Assembly: GCF_024704835.1 (NCBI RefSeq)
Contig: NZ_JAMXBE010000010.1
Span: 1 to 64,000, forward strand
DNA: 64,000 nucleotides
Origin: Parapedobacter tibetensis
GTDB taxonomy: Bacteria > Bacteroidota > Bacteroidia > Sphingobacteriales > Sphingobacteriaceae
Direction: 5' to 3'
Position 1 is the stretch's first letter. Each line of letters starts with the position of its first letter. The notes beneath the pieces were generated by a model, which did not search any database, was not told where the DNA came from, and saw only the letters and a program-made list of their open reading frames with translations. This document shows, piece by piece, positions 25,517-33,914 of this stretch. A program made the position numbers and the translations under genes.

Positions 25517-26152
25517 TTAACTTTTAACATCGACGGCTAGTAATTTGAGTTTCTTGCTGTAGGTTTGCCGGGAGAGGCCGGCATGCATGCAGCGCGTCTC
25601 CACGGTGGCCACATGGGCAAAGGTGGGGTACCGCTTTTCAAAAGTGGCTACGCGTTGCAGGGGTGTGAGGCGCAACAAATGGTCATGTGCCTGCCGCTGC
25701 CGTTCCTGTTGGCGGGCCAGTACGGTGATGGCACGCTCGATGACCGCATAGTCGGCCATAAAACGATGTAGTGCGGGATAGCGGATGCTGAGATAGGGGC
25801 TAGGCTCCAGTGCCTGTACGTAATCGGTACGCGCCTCGCCATCATGTAAGGCGGCGGGGTTGAATATCAAGGTACGACGGCGCCAGATTTGGGTGCCGAT
25901 ATAACGTATGGCCGGTCCTTGGTCGATGATCTGAAAACTGTGCGCCACGGATTGCAACAGCAGGATGGCGTGCCCCTCATCAGCGGTGCCGGGCTCTTCC
26001 ACATACTGGCGTGCCACAGCTTGCCGGAGCTGGCAGCGCTCGGCCAACCCTCCGCAAAAGCGGTCATGGAGCGCCGCGGGTAGGGTGTCCAGTAGGGGTA
26101 GGAGGTGCTGCCGGATGAGCTCGTACTTTTGGTGTGCAGATGGAAAGTTCAT
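25517..26152 (-). CDS. Crp/Fnr-like regulator, divergent
   Basis: The 211-residue product keeps the overall shape of Bacteroidota Crp/Fnr-like regulators. It has an N-terminal sensory half with a beta-rich stretch (YVEEPGTADEGHAILLLQS), a long central helix (FMADYAVIERAITVLARQQ) and a C-terminal HTH-like segment (LQRVATFEKRYPTFAHV to LSRQTYSKKLKLL). Conserved cAMP-binding residues are not evident, so it probably responds to something else or is ligand-free. It lies 81 bp from the MauE-like start and 8 bp from the response regulator end, suggesting one transcription unit. Confidence 0.6.
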   Translation of the reverse strand: MNFPSAHQKYELIRQHLLPLLDTLPAALHDRFCGGLAERCQLRQAVARQYVEEPGTADEGHAILLLQSVAHSFQIIDQGPAIRYIGTQIWRRRTLIFNPAALHDGEARTDYVQALEPSPYLSIRYPALHRFMADYAVIERAITVLARQQERQRQAHDHLLRLTPLQRVATFEKRYPTFAHVATVETRCMHAGLSRQTYSKKLKLLAVDVKS

Positions 26153-26160
26153 GTGGTATT

Positions 26161-26835
26161 TTACTTAGCCTTTTTTAACGGGACGAGGCCACATTCATGG
26201 GCCCGGGCTATCAATGCGGTGTTGTCCTGCACCCCGAATGTATTTCGCAGGTGCTTTACATGGCCCCGAACGGTGTAAATGCTTATGCTATTTTTTGCGG
26301 CAATTTCCTTTTGCGAATAGCCTTCAGAAAGGAGATGTAGCACGTTCATTCGCTTAGCCGGAATGTCTGCAATTCCACGGCCCAATTTTCCCTGTTCGGC
26401 CAAGCTGAGATCGCGTTCCGTAACCAATGCATTTACGTACCGGCCGGATTTGTAAAGGTGGTGTATCGCAGTAGCCAGGTCGTCCGTGTCTGACGCCTTG
26501 GCAATGAACCCACGCGCCCCGCTACGGAGCATCCCCTGTACAGCCGCTTTTTCTTCGGAAAACGTGTATACCAATACATGGGTTTCAGGAAAATGTTTGG
26601 CAAGCCACTTGGTGGCCTCGTACCCGTTCATGTGCGGCATGCGAATATCCATGATCATCACATGCGGTGCACCGTACCTGTGGATTTGATCTTGCATTTC
26701 CAGTCCGTTTTTGGCGGTGAAGATGACCGTAATGCCATTTGGTTGTGCATTGAGGTATTCGGCGGTATAGCGATTGATGGGTGTTTGGTTGTCGATGATT
26801 CCAACCGTAATCTGGGATATGTTGTTTTCAGTCAT
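26161..26835 (-). CDS. NarL/LuxR-type response regulator
   Basis: The receiver domain (residues ~8-125) has the phospho-acceptor Asp63 in VMIMDIRMP, and Lys in the FIAKASD position. A C-terminal LuxR HTH (VLHLLSEGYSQKEIAAKNSISIYTVRGHVKHL, about 165-200) follows. It lies 21 bp downstream of a histidine kinase gene and is its evident partner. Target genes are unknown; the neighbouring Crp/Fnr-like, MauE-like and DUF6520-like genes on the same strand are candidates. Confidence 0.92.
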   Translation of the reverse strand: MTENNISQITVGIIDNQTPINRYTAEYLNAQPNGITVIFTAKNGLEMQDQIHRYGAPHVMIMDIRMPHMNGYEATKWLAKHFPETHVLVYTFSEEKAAVQGMLRSGARGFIAKASDTDDLATAIHHLYKSGRYVNALVTERDLSLAEQGKLGRGIADIPAKRMNVLHLLSEGYSQKEIAAKNSISIYTVRGHVKHLRNTFGVQDNTALIARAHECGLVPLKKAK

Positions 26836-26856
26836 GTCATGAATAGGTTTTGTTGA

Positions 26857-27687
26857 TCAATTGGAGGTCGTAAACATGGGCACGTAGAGGGTAATCTGTG
26901 TGCCTTTATTCGGTGCTGATTCGATGCGGAGGGTAGCATTGACACAGTCAGCCCGGAACTGCATATTGCTAAGCCCCATGGATTCGCCAAGGGGTAGCCT
27001 TTCGACGTCGAAACCCTTGCCATCGTCTTTCACGGTAAGCTGAAATGTATCCTGGTCGTACATCGCGAGTGAGACGGTGATTACCCGCGCTTGCGCGTGC
27101 TTCGTGATATTGGCCGCGACCTCCTGCAAAATGCGGAAAATGTGAAGTGCTACACCATGTTCCAGATCATCACGGCAATCGGGTTTGATATGTACGCTCA
27201 CTTGTAGACTGAAGTGGCGTCGCAGGAGGGCCGCTTCGGCTTGAATAGCGCTTATAAGACCTGCTTCAACAAGCTGCTCTCCTTGGATAACACGGTTGAA
27301 ATCCCGGAAGTCCGCCAAGGATTCCCGGGCAAACTGCCGACAAAATTGCACCTGTTGCGCAGTGATGGGCTGGTCGTGTTGGAGTTGCTTGGAAAAATCG
27401 CCCAACAACGTGTTGAGGAATGCGAGCTTGTTGCCCAGGTGGTCGTGTAGGGCACCGGTGATTTGCATGATTACCCGGTCCGCTTCCTGAACACGACTGG
27501 CCTGGAGGGCAATTTCATGTTCTACGTCTTGCCGTTTGGCGGTTTCCTCCGCAAGTTGTCGCTCCCGGTTATATAGTACCACGAGGAGCACGATGGCGGT
27601 GCAGCACATTAGCATAGCGATGGTACCGACAATCATAATGCTGATCAATGCCAATTTCGATAATTGCACGTATACGAAAAAATCCAT
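26857..27687 (-). CDS. Sensor histidine kinase, LiaS/NarX-like (HisKA_3)
   Basis: One N-terminal membrane helix (ISIMIVGTIAMLMCCTAIVLLVVLY) is followed by a coiled-coil. The phospho-acceptor box is ITGALHDHLGNKLAFLN (His near residue 81). The HATPase domain has the N-box VAANITKHAQA and the G-box VKDDGKGFDV. There is no large sensory domain, so the stimulus is probably membrane-linked. It pairs with the LuxR-type regulator immediately downstream. Confidence 0.9.
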   Translation of the reverse strand: MDFFVYVQLSKLALISIMIVGTIAMLMCCTAIVLLVVLYNRERQLAEETAKRQDVEHEIALQASRVQEADRVIMQITGALHDHLGNKLAFLNTLLGDFSKQLQHDQPITAQQVQFCRQFARESLADFRDFNRVIQGEQLVEAGLISAIQAEAALLRRHFSLQVSVHIKPDCRDDLEHGVALHIFRILQEVAANITKHAQARVITVSLAMYDQDTFQLTVKDDGKGFDVERLPLGESMGLSNMQFRADCVNATLRIESAPNKGTQITLYVPMFTTSN

Positions 27688-27824
27688 AGGCTATAACGTT
27701 TTAGGTTCAACAGCAAATAAATAGCATCCGTAAAGCGTGCATAAACCAATGAGGTAAAACAAATAATTCTTCATGTGCGAAATAAGTTTTGGTGACCGGC
27801 AAAAATAACGGTTGTGTCCAACAA

Positions 27825-27853
27825 AAAAAACACCCAATATTGGGCATTTTTTT
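27825..27853. terminator. Bidirectional terminator-like palindrome
   Basis: CCCAATATTGGG (27833-27844) is a perfect palindrome flanked by an A-run on the left and a T-run on the right, so it can act on either strand. It lies between the kinase gene and the HTH gene. Confidence 0.6.
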
Positions 27854-27949
27854 ATCGGAAGAGGGTTTATAACTTTGTCTTACACATACCTGTAGACCGG
27901 AATAATGCAATTATATGGTTAACATTGTTTATCAAACTAAATTTCGAGT

Positions 27950-28252
27950 ATGGAACAAAACACCTACCTCGCTCAGCATCATCCCCTAGGGGGAGAGCTG
28001 GCAAATGCAATTTTACCGTTGTTAAATCTCTTAGTGGAGCTGCTCAAAAGGCTATTGGCCGGGCTGGGCAATCCCGCCCATAGGCATGGGCTGCTGTTGC
28101 CCGAAGAGGTCACCATGATGCTCCGTATCAGCGCACGCACATTAAGACGATATAATGAGCTGGGGATACTGTGTCCCCTCAAGATCGGTAGCATGCGTTA
28201 CTACCTGATGAGCGATATCATCGATGCCGGAAGGAACGACGATACCGCCTGA
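27950..28252 (+). CDS. Small MerR/excisionase-like HTH protein
   Basis: The 100-residue product has a helical N-terminus (ANAILPLLNLLVELLKRLLAG) and a C-terminal winged-HTH of the excisionase type (LLLPEEVTMMLRISARTLRRYNELGILCPLKIGSMRYYLMSDI, split here by function). Proteins of this type act as recombination directionality factors or transcriptional regulators of mobile elements. The last 26 codons and the terminator are duplicated at 57314-57446. No integrase is nearby. Confidence 0.75.
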   Translation: MEQNTYLAQHHPLGGELANAILPLLNLLVELLKRLLAGLGNPAHRHGLLLPEEVTMMLRISARTLRRYNELGILCPLKIGSMRYYLMSDIIDAGRNDDTA

Positions 28253-28306
28253 TTTTAGCCCATTAAAAAACGCCGCTTTCCGGTGGCGGCGTTTTTTATG
28301 GGTATC
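28174..28306. repeat. Segment duplicated at 57314-57446 (HTH gene 3' end plus terminator)
   Basis: About 133 bp, from tcccctcaagatcggtagca through the hairpin and tatgggtat, occurs again at 57314-57446 with only a few substitutions. This copy is the intact gene end. Confidence 0.85.
28258..28302 (+). terminator. Intrinsic terminator after the HTH gene
   Basis: AAAAAACGCCGC and GGCGGCGTTTTTT enclose a short loop (tttccggt); outer bases agccca/tatggg extend the stem. The same terminator recurs at 57392-57441. Confidence 0.9.
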
Positions 28307-28363
28307 CCTAGCTATAATAGTAAATATGTTTCCCTTCATTGTCGAGCCTTGGCTTTAAATTTA

Positions 28364-28494
28364 TTGATGGTTATCAATGATATTCCAGTCGGAGATATAG
28401 AGACTATAGACGTATTGAAGATGCGTCATCTACTGCTATTTACGGAGCACAGGGCGCAAATGGTGTAATTTTGATGAAATATTTGGATATATAG
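28364..28494 (+). pseudogene. Fragment of a SusC plug domain, frameshifted
   Basis: Translation gives NDIPVGDIETIDVLK and, after restoring one missing base near 28421, DASSTAIYGAQGANGVILM. This is unmistakably the SusC plug signature. Only ~43 codons remain, and both ends are missing. It marks a lost TonB-dependent receptor immediately upstream of the sialidase gene. Confidence 0.8.
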
Positions 28495-28557
28495 AAAATA
28501 TTTAACATATTTGATATGTACTACATAACTACTATTAGTAAGCCAAATATAAATCCT

Positions 28558-29838
28558 ATGTATCACATTAAGAAATTAAGTGTTAGCAGAAACGAGGTTT
28601 CAATTCTTTGCTATCTGAGTTTTATTTTATGTATTGTAACGGGCTGTGCCAAAAGTCCGGAGGTCATGCAATCTATTGAAAAGCAGGCTATGTCGAAAGA
28701 AGAACAGGTAAATGTTGCCCCCCTGGCAACACCTGTATACTCCAGAATCACTGTATTTAATGGTGGTAATGAAGGTAACAATGGAGTTATCTACCATTCC
28801 TTCCGCATCCCATCAATTATTAAAACCAATAATGGTACGCTGGTCGCATTTGCAGAAGGCAGAAGATGGAGTCCGAGCGACTATGGAGACATTAATATTG
28901 TTTTTAAGCGGTCGACCAATAACGGTTCTTCATGGTCTGCCTGTGGAGAAGTAATCGGAAGCGGACCCGGTAGCTGGACCAATCCGACGGCTGTTTATGA
29001 CAGGAGTAAAGGTACAAATGGCAGGATATGGCTTTTCATGGAATGGAACGATGAGCATAAGCAACAATGGTCTGATTTCGATTCATGGGGTGATAGAAGA
29101 ATCCATACTTCGTATAGTGATAATCATGGTTCTACCTGGTCTACACCGGTAGACCGAACTGCTACGCTTACCCCTTCAAACTATAAATGGGACTGCGTAG
29201 GCCCTGGAATAGGAATAAGAACGGTATATAACAGTCCCGGAAGACTCATTGTGCCTGCTTACGGTAGAAATATCTATAGTGACGACAAGGGGACAACCTG
29301 GCAGTATCAACGTATTCCGGGAGGCACAGACGAAAGTACAATTGTAGAACTGATGAACGGCAGTTTAATGCGAAACGACAGACCTGGAACTGCGGCGTGG
29401 AATACTTCTAAAAGAAGGAGAAAGACTTGGGGCTCTATTAGCGGAGGATTTGTTCCCTGGATTGCCGTTGCTGCCCTTCCAGATCCAAAATGCGAAGGTT
29501 CAATGTTAAGGTATAACACCGATCTGCCAAACAGAAGGATTATCTTCTTAAATCCCAACGGCGTTGATAAAAGATGTAACATGACGGTTCGCATCAGTTA
29601 TGATGACGGTGTGACCTGGCCTAAAAGCCGGGCATTGTATAGTGCTGCAAATTGTAATTATGCAACAAGTACTGTTGTATACGGTGGTTATTCGAGCATG
29701 GCAAAAACAGACGATTATTGCGTAGGTGCCTTAATCGAATATAATGAGAACGTGAATAGCAGCGGAAGCAATAAATCGATATCATTCAGCAAGTTCAATC
29801 TGGCCTGGATATTAAACGGCAGTTCAGAACCTAATTAA
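28558..29838 (+). CDS. Exo-alpha-sialidase (GH33-like) lipoprotein
   Basis: The start at 28558 is favoured over 28516; both lead to a lipoprotein signal ending FILCIVTGC. The mature part has the sialidase FRIP motif (YHSFRIPSI) with its arginine. Asp-boxes follow: STNNGSSW, SDNHGSTW, SDDKGTTW and YDDGVTW. An acidic segment, ESTIVELMNGSL, supplies the expected Glu. Family members release terminal sialic acids from glycoconjugates, six-bladed propeller fold. It acts at the cell surface or periplasm. It stands alone next to a SusC fragment, so it may be the survivor of a sialoglycan-utilisation locus. The composition is lower in GC than its neighbours. Confidence 0.88.
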   Translation: MYHIKKLSVSRNEVSILCYLSFILCIVTGCAKSPEVMQSIEKQAMSKEEQVNVAPLATPVYSRITVFNGGNEGNNGVIYHSFRIPSIIKTNNGTLVAFAEGRRWSPSDYGDINIVFKRSTNNGSSWSACGEVIGSGPGSWTNPTAVYDRSKGTNGRIWLFMEWNDEHKQQWSDFDSWGDRRIHTSYSDNHGSTWSTPVDRTATLTPSNYKWDCVGPGIGIRTVYNSPGRLIVPAYGRNIYSDDKGTTWQYQRIPGGTDESTIVELMNGSLMRNDRPGTAAWNTSKRRRKTWGSISGGFVPWIAVAALPDPKCEGSMLRYNTDLPNRRIIFLNPNGVDKRCNMTVRISYDDGVTWPKSRALYSAANCNYATSTVVYGGYSSMAKTDDYCVGALIEYNENVNSSGSNKSISFSKFNLAWILNGSSEPN

Positions 29839-29907
29839 GCTGTTCTTGGAAAAATACATTGGTAAACTCCGCGGGCGCTATGCTATGGCCGGGGGGTTAA
29901 CTAAAGC

Positions 29908-31074
29908 TTACCGGTTGCAGCTGCTGGGTTTCCGCCCCCGACTGAAGCCGAGCAACTTCCGGCAATTCAGCATCAAAGCCAGGGAAAATAGGGCAATTCC
30001 GCCTAATAATACCTGGTGTATCCCGAAATGCGCGATGATAAATCCGCCTAAAGCGGCTCCGAAGGCTATGCCTATATTCGCTGTTGATAAGACCAGGCTG
30101 TTCACGAACTCAGGAGCCTCAGGTGCAGCTGAACTGATCCATGCCTGGCTGATCACGAAACCGGCCATGTGAAAAAAGCCCCAGACGCCAATGATACCCA
30201 CATTCAGCAGATAGCCGGCATTCATATGGTATAAAAGAATAAAGATCACGCTCATGGAGATCATATAGATCAGTATGGCCTTAGGGATACTTTTACTTAA
30301 AGCCCTACCGGCAGCCCAGTTCCCCAGGATGCCGGTGAACCCGAACAGGATCAGCATCAGGCTGACCTGGGGTCCGCTCATGTCAAATACCTTCTCCAGG
30401 TAATCGGCAAAATAACTGTAAACAGAAAAGGCTCCGGCAGCGATCAGTACCACGGTCAGGATATTTATCCATAAGACTTTCTTTTTCAATACGCCCAGCT
30501 GTCCGCCATAGGAAAGTTTCTTCCCTCCCGGCATGGAAGGGACAACATACCAGATGCCCGATAACGCGATCGTGTTAATACCCGCTGCCATCCATAAAGA
30601 TGCCTTCCATGTGAACAGATCTGCCATATAAGCGGTCAAAGGGATCCCTATTACGGTAGCTGTACTCAACCCTCCATATACCGTTGCAACTGCTTTAATG
30701 GCATTTTTCTTCCCGGCCGACTCCGCCGCCATGACCAGCCCGTTTGAAAAATAAACAGGTAAGAAAAAGGCCGGCAGCACCCTGGCCAGCAGCAGGGTTG
30801 CAAAGGAATCCGAAAGCGCTGACAAGATATTTGACACGATAAAAATTGCCACTACTCCCTGAACGAGCCGCTTCCTGTCAAAACCCGAAAATAGCAATGT
30901 CATGAACGGGCTTGAAACAGCCACCGCTAGGGCGAATAGGCTCACCAGCAGCCCCGCCTCATTAGTGCTTATCCTGAAGTAGTCTGAAATCTTCGGTAAG
31001 ATGCCTATAATGCCGAATTCTGTCGTGATAATGCCAAAAGCGCCTAATGCCAGTACATAAGTAGTTCTGCTCAT
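29908..31074 (-). CDS. MFS transporter, DHA1/AraJ-like drug or sugar exporter
   Basis: The 388-residue product has 12 predicted membrane helices. It opens with LALGAFGIITTEFGIIGILP and contains the DHA1-type motif FSGFDRKRLVQG between helices 2 and 3. It resembles AraJ/PbuE-type exporters. It is 57 bp downstream of an SDR gene on the same strand, and both are divergent from an HxlR regulator, suggesting an inducible detoxification operon. Substrate unknown. Confidence 0.87.
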   Translation of the reverse strand: MSRTTYVLALGAFGIITTEFGIIGILPKISDYFRISTNEAGLLVSLFALAVAVSSPFMTLLFSGFDRKRLVQGVVAIFIVSNILSALSDSFATLLLARVLPAFFLPVYFSNGLVMAAESAGKKNAIKAVATVYGGLSTATVIGIPLTAYMADLFTWKASLWMAAGINTIALSGIWYVVPSMPGGKKLSYGGQLGVLKKKVLWINILTVVLIAAGAFSVYSYFADYLEKVFDMSGPQVSLMLILFGFTGILGNWAAGRALSKSIPKAILIYMISMSVIFILLYHMNAGYLLNVGIIGVWGFFHMAGFVISQAWISSAAPEAPEFVNSLVLSTANIGIAFGAALGGFIIAHFGIHQVLLGGIALFSLALMLNCRKLLGFSRGRKPSSCNR

Positions 31075-31131
31075 GATTCAAAGGGTCGTCTCTTCCGGAT
31101 CATCCGGACGTTGTCCCGCCTTATCGGTGTA

Positions 31132-31875
31132 TCAGACATTTACACCTCCGTCGATGGTGAAGGTTGCTCCTGTAATAAACTGGCTCTCTTCACCGGCGAA
31201 ATAAGCCACTAATCCGGCGATTTCCGCCACAGTTCCATAGCGTCCGATAGTCGTTTGGCTGATCAACGCAGGAGCATGATCGCTGTCGGCCGGGTTCATA
31301 TCCGTATCGACCGGGCCCGGCTGGATCAGGTTGGCCGTTATATTCCTCGGACCCAGATCCCGCGCTATTGCCTTCGTTAACCCGCTGAGCGCGGATTTAC
31401 TCATGGCATAAAGGCTGCCTCCCTGAAACCCAACCCGGTCGGCCATGTTGCTCCCTACCGTGATGATCCGGCCGCCTTGTTTCATGTGACTGGCTGCAAA
31501 CTGCGCAGCCACAAAAACAGCCTTCACATTCACACCCATCATCTGGTCATATTCCTCCAAGGTATATTCATTGATAGGTTTGTTCGAATAAATCCCGGCA
31601 TTATTTACCAGAATATCCAGTCTTCCAAATTCATCGACGGTCGTTTCCAATGCCGTCAGCAGCGCATCCGAATCCTCATTGCCGGCCACCAGCGCCCTGA
31701 CCCGGTTTCCGTTCTGCCGAGCAGCAGAGACCACTTCATCAGCCTTTTGCGGATTCCTTCCCGAATGGGTGAAAATCACATCCGCCCCTTCCTGCGACAA
31801 ACGCTTGGCGATCGCGGCACCCATGCCCCGGCTTCCACCGGTTATAAAAGCTACTTTTCCTGTTAGTTTTTGCAT
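31132..31875 (-). CDS. SDR-family NAD(P)-dependent oxidoreductase
   Basis: The start at 31875 (MQKLTGKVAFITGGSRGMG) places the Rossmann glycine motif TGGSRGMG at the N-terminus. Further hallmarks are LDILVNNAG, the catalytic Ser in TVGSNMAD and the YAMSK Tyr-Lys pair. A C-terminal GATFTIDGG ending also fits classical 3-oxoacyl reductase-like SDRs. It is the first gene of the operon with the MFS exporter and is divergent from an HxlR gene with a palindromic operator between them. The substrate cannot be told. Confidence 0.92.
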   Translation of the reverse strand: MQKLTGKVAFITGGSRGMGAAIAKRLSQEGADVIFTHSGRNPQKADEVVSAARQNGNRVRALVAGNEDSDALLTALETTVDEFGRLDILVNNAGIYSNKPINEYTLEEYDQMMGVNVKAVFVAAQFAASHMKQGGRIITVGSNMADRVGFQGGSLYAMSKSALSGLTKAIARDLGPRNITANLIQPGPVDTDMNPADSDHAPALISQTTIGRYGTVAEIAGLVAYFAGEESQFITGATFTIDGGVNV

Positions 31876-31905
31876 GATCATTTGTTTTTTATTTACCTGT
31901 AAACT

Positions 31906-31948
31906 TTTGCAAAACTAACTGACATACTGTACATTTGTAAGTACTTAC
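31906..31948 (+). promoter_or_regulatory. Promoter and palindromic operator of the hxlR/SDR divergon
   Basis: TTTG (31906-31909) and TACATTTG (31930-31937) are spaced by 20 bp, close to consensus, facing the HxlR gene. The perfect 12-bp palindrome GTAAGTACTTAC (31937-31948) overlaps the start region, with further TACTTAC and GTAAG half-sites to 31978. It is the likely HxlR binding site. Confidence 0.7.
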
Positions 31949-31995
31949 CGATTTATTAAATACTTACTAAAAAGTAAGAAATGGGGAAAAGGACC

Positions 31996-32424
31996 ATGAG
32001 AAAAGAAACGTCAACCAACTACTCCAACGAAAAAAGAATCCTGGCCGGCTGCGGCATGGCCTATGCGCTGTCCCTGATAGGAGGCAGGTGGAAACCGGGT
32101 ATTCTGTGGCAGCTCCTGCTGGAAGGTAAAATGCGGTACAGCGAACTCAAGAAGACCCTGCCCGGTATCTCCGAACGGATGCTGGTAGCCCAGCTCCGGG
32201 AGCTGGAAAAGGACCGGCTCGTAAGCAGGATCGTGCATCCCGAAGTGCCGCCCCGGGTAGAGTATGAGCTCACCGAACTGGGTTATTCCATGCAACCCAT
32301 GCTGCAAAGCATCTCCGATTGGGGCGATCTGCAACGTCAGGCCGTGGCCGGAAGCCTGAGCCGTAGCTCGTATATACCATTGCTTTCATTCGCTGTTGCA
32401 TTGTTCTTTCTGACTACATTATAA
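31996..32424 (+). CDS. HxlR-family winged-helix regulator
   Basis: The start at 31996 (MRKETSTN) is preferred over 31981. It shows the HxlR signature: CGMAYALSLIGGRWKPGILWQLL, GKMRYSELKKTLPGISERML, LVAQLRELEKDRLVSR and PPRVEYELTELG. Family members sense electrophiles or quinones. It is divergent from the SDR-MFS operon it probably controls. The C-terminal ~20 residues are unusually hydrophobic (LLSFAVALFFLTTL), which is atypical and might be an altered 3' end. Confidence 0.88.
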   Translation: MRKETSTNYSNEKRILAGCGMAYALSLIGGRWKPGILWQLLLEGKMRYSELKKTLPGISERMLVAQLRELEKDRLVSRIVHPEVPPRVEYELTELGYSMQPMLQSISDWGDLQRQAVAGSLSRSSYIPLLSFAVALFFLTTL

Positions 32425-32581
32425 AACCATCCGCAAATATTTTACCCATACCTTCTCGCACGATATTCTCGTCAAACTGATCCGCCCGGTCTATTTTTCC
32501 ATTTTTCAAAGATTTGTACCAGATGTCGCTCCTGTTCATAATCAGCCATAATACATCATACAGTCCGGCATGGAGTGGTGG
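32414..32581 (-). pseudogene. C-terminal fragment of an unidentified protein
   Basis: A 55-codon start-less minus-strand frame reads like genuine protein (YDVLWLIMNRSDIWYKSLKN, later DQFDENIVREGMGKIFADGF) and overlaps the end of the convergent HxlR gene by a few bases. A stop codon precedes it. I cannot name the family; it looks like a truncated gene tail. Confidence 0.35.
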
Positions 32582-32595
32582 TTACCGAAATAGAC

Positions 32596-32973
32596 CTAAG
32601 AAGTCAGTCGAACAGAAATTTCCTTGCCGCCCGTATAAACTTTTCCCCAGTTGCAAAGACCTTCTAAAATCGGAATCAGGTCTAAACCTTTATTGGTTAA
32701 TACATATTCAATTCCGACGGGAACGGTTTCGGGAAGTTCTCGTTTGACAATAATTGCGTGCGTTTCCAACTCTTTGAGTTGACGGCCTAAAACCTGTTCC
32801 GAAATCTTTGGCAATTTCCTTTTCAGTAAGTGAAACCGGTTGTATCCCTGCGAAATGGAAAAAACAATCTGACATTTCCAGCGTCCGCTTACCATTGAAA
32901 TCGCTGAATTCAACTCACAAACCTGAAACAAAAACTGTTCATTGATAGCATTGGTGGAATTTTCTTTCCGCAT
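32596..32973 (-). CDS. HxlR-family winged-helix regulator
   Basis: The 125-residue product shows the usual HxlR pattern: AISMVSGRWKCQIVFSI, NRFHLLKRKLPKISEQVLG, RQLKELETHAIIVKREL and GIEYVLTNKG, with an N-terminal Cys (QVCELN) often used in redox sensing. It is divergent from a DHFR-like reductase at 33130. A 13-bp palindrome lies in the shared spacer. It likely represses that gene. Confidence 0.9.
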   Translation of the reverse strand: MRKENSTNAINEQFLFQVCELNSAISMVSGRWKCQIVFSISQGYNRFHLLKRKLPKISEQVLGRQLKELETHAIIVKRELPETVPVGIEYVLTNKGLDLIPILEGLCNWGKVYTGGKEISVRLTS

Positions 32974-33043
32974 AATCTTCCGGCTTTCTATGGACTAACA
33001 ATTTTGTTCGTTATTGCGAAACCAAAGTGGCTTGCTGAACTTT

Positions 33044-33056
33044 GTAACAAAGTTAC
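33044..33056. promoter_or_regulatory. Palindrome GTAAC-AAA-GTTAC, probable HxlR operator
   Basis: A perfect 5-bp-arm palindrome lies midway between the divergent HxlR and reductase genes. It resembles the GTAAG..CTTAC site of the neighbouring HxlR divergon. Confidence 0.5.
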
Positions 33057-33129
33057 TAAATGAAATCTCTAAATAATAATAGAGAAAAATGCCCTGGTCA
33101 ACAATGAACGAACAAATAACTAAAAAACG

Positions 33130-33651
33130 ATGAGAATCAGCATTTATATTGCAGTTTCCGCCAATGGATTGATTTCGAATTTCAGAAACGTGCCCGACTG
33201 GCTATCCCCTGAATATGGCCAGGGTTTTATGGAAATATGCCAAAAAACAAAAGCTGTGATTATGGGCAAAACGACCTATAACATCCTTGCGCCGGATTAT
33301 CTGCCGCTCCAAAAGGAAGGGACAATCGTCGTCCTGACAACGGATGAACAGGCAAAGTCTGATAACCCAACGGTGGTTTTCACAAAAAGCAACGCACCGG
33401 AAATCGCAAAAATGCTTGCGGGAAAAGGCCATGACGAAGCCGTAATCATCGGGGGTACAATGACAATGAGTGAATTCATCAATGCCGATCTGGTGGATGA
33501 TATTTATTTCGTTATGGAACCCGTGCTTTTCGGAAGCGGTTTGCCGCTTTTAAAAAATGTGGAACTTGAATTCAAACTCAAGCTATTGGAGGTAACGAAG
33601 TTGAATAACAACTCGGTTCAATTGCACTACGAAATACAAAAACAATCTTAA
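33130..33651 (+). CDS. Dihydrofolate reductase / RibD C-terminal-fold reductase
   Basis: The 173-residue product begins MRISIYIAVSANGLISN, then AVIMGKTTYNIL, TIVVLTTD and DEAVIIGGTMTMSEFI near residue 110. This is the NADPH-binding pattern of the DHFR/RibD-like reductases common in Bacteroidota. They reduce pterin- or flavin-precursor-like substrates; the precise one here is unknown. It is divergent from an HxlR regulator. Confidence 0.88.
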   Translation: MRISIYIAVSANGLISNFRNVPDWLSPEYGQGFMEICQKTKAVIMGKTTYNILAPDYLPLQKEGTIVVLTTDEQAKSDNPTVVFTKSNAPEIAKMLAGKGHDEAVIIGGTMTMSEFINADLVDDIYFVMEPVLFGSGLPLLKNVELEFKLKLLEVTKLNNNSVQLHYEIQKQS

Positions 33652-33659
33652 TTTTCAAC

Positions 33660-33905
33660 GAGATCAAAAAAAGCGAATCGGACTGAATCGATCGCCACCG
33701 AAACATCAAAATCGGGGATCGGCGCCACCTGCATGTGGCGCTGCACGTAGAACAGGTAGAAGTGCTTGAAACAGCGGAAACCACTGAGGTGGAACAGGAG
33801 CAAAACGCACATGACCTCGCTGTCGCTCATTACGGGCGGTCTCTTGGAAGCTTTGCCCAGGATGAACTTTTTGGTGGTGTCTGCTTTTCCCGTTGTGTTG
33901 ACCAT
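33660..33905 (-). pseudogene. IS982-family transposase fragment
   Basis: The minus-strand product contains RPPVMSDSEVMCVLLLFHLS and GFRCFKHFYLFYVQRHMQ, characteristic of the N-terminal part of IS982-type transposases. The catalytic DDE core is missing, and the last residues are unrelated. No terminal inverted repeats were seen. It is a remnant lying between the DHFR-like gene and the PUL. Confidence 0.8.
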
Positions 33906-33914
33906 ATTCTCGAA

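Noticed and set aside
33660-33905. An intact IS982 element
   Set aside because: Only the N-terminal part of the transposase is present, with no DDE core and no terminal inverted repeats.
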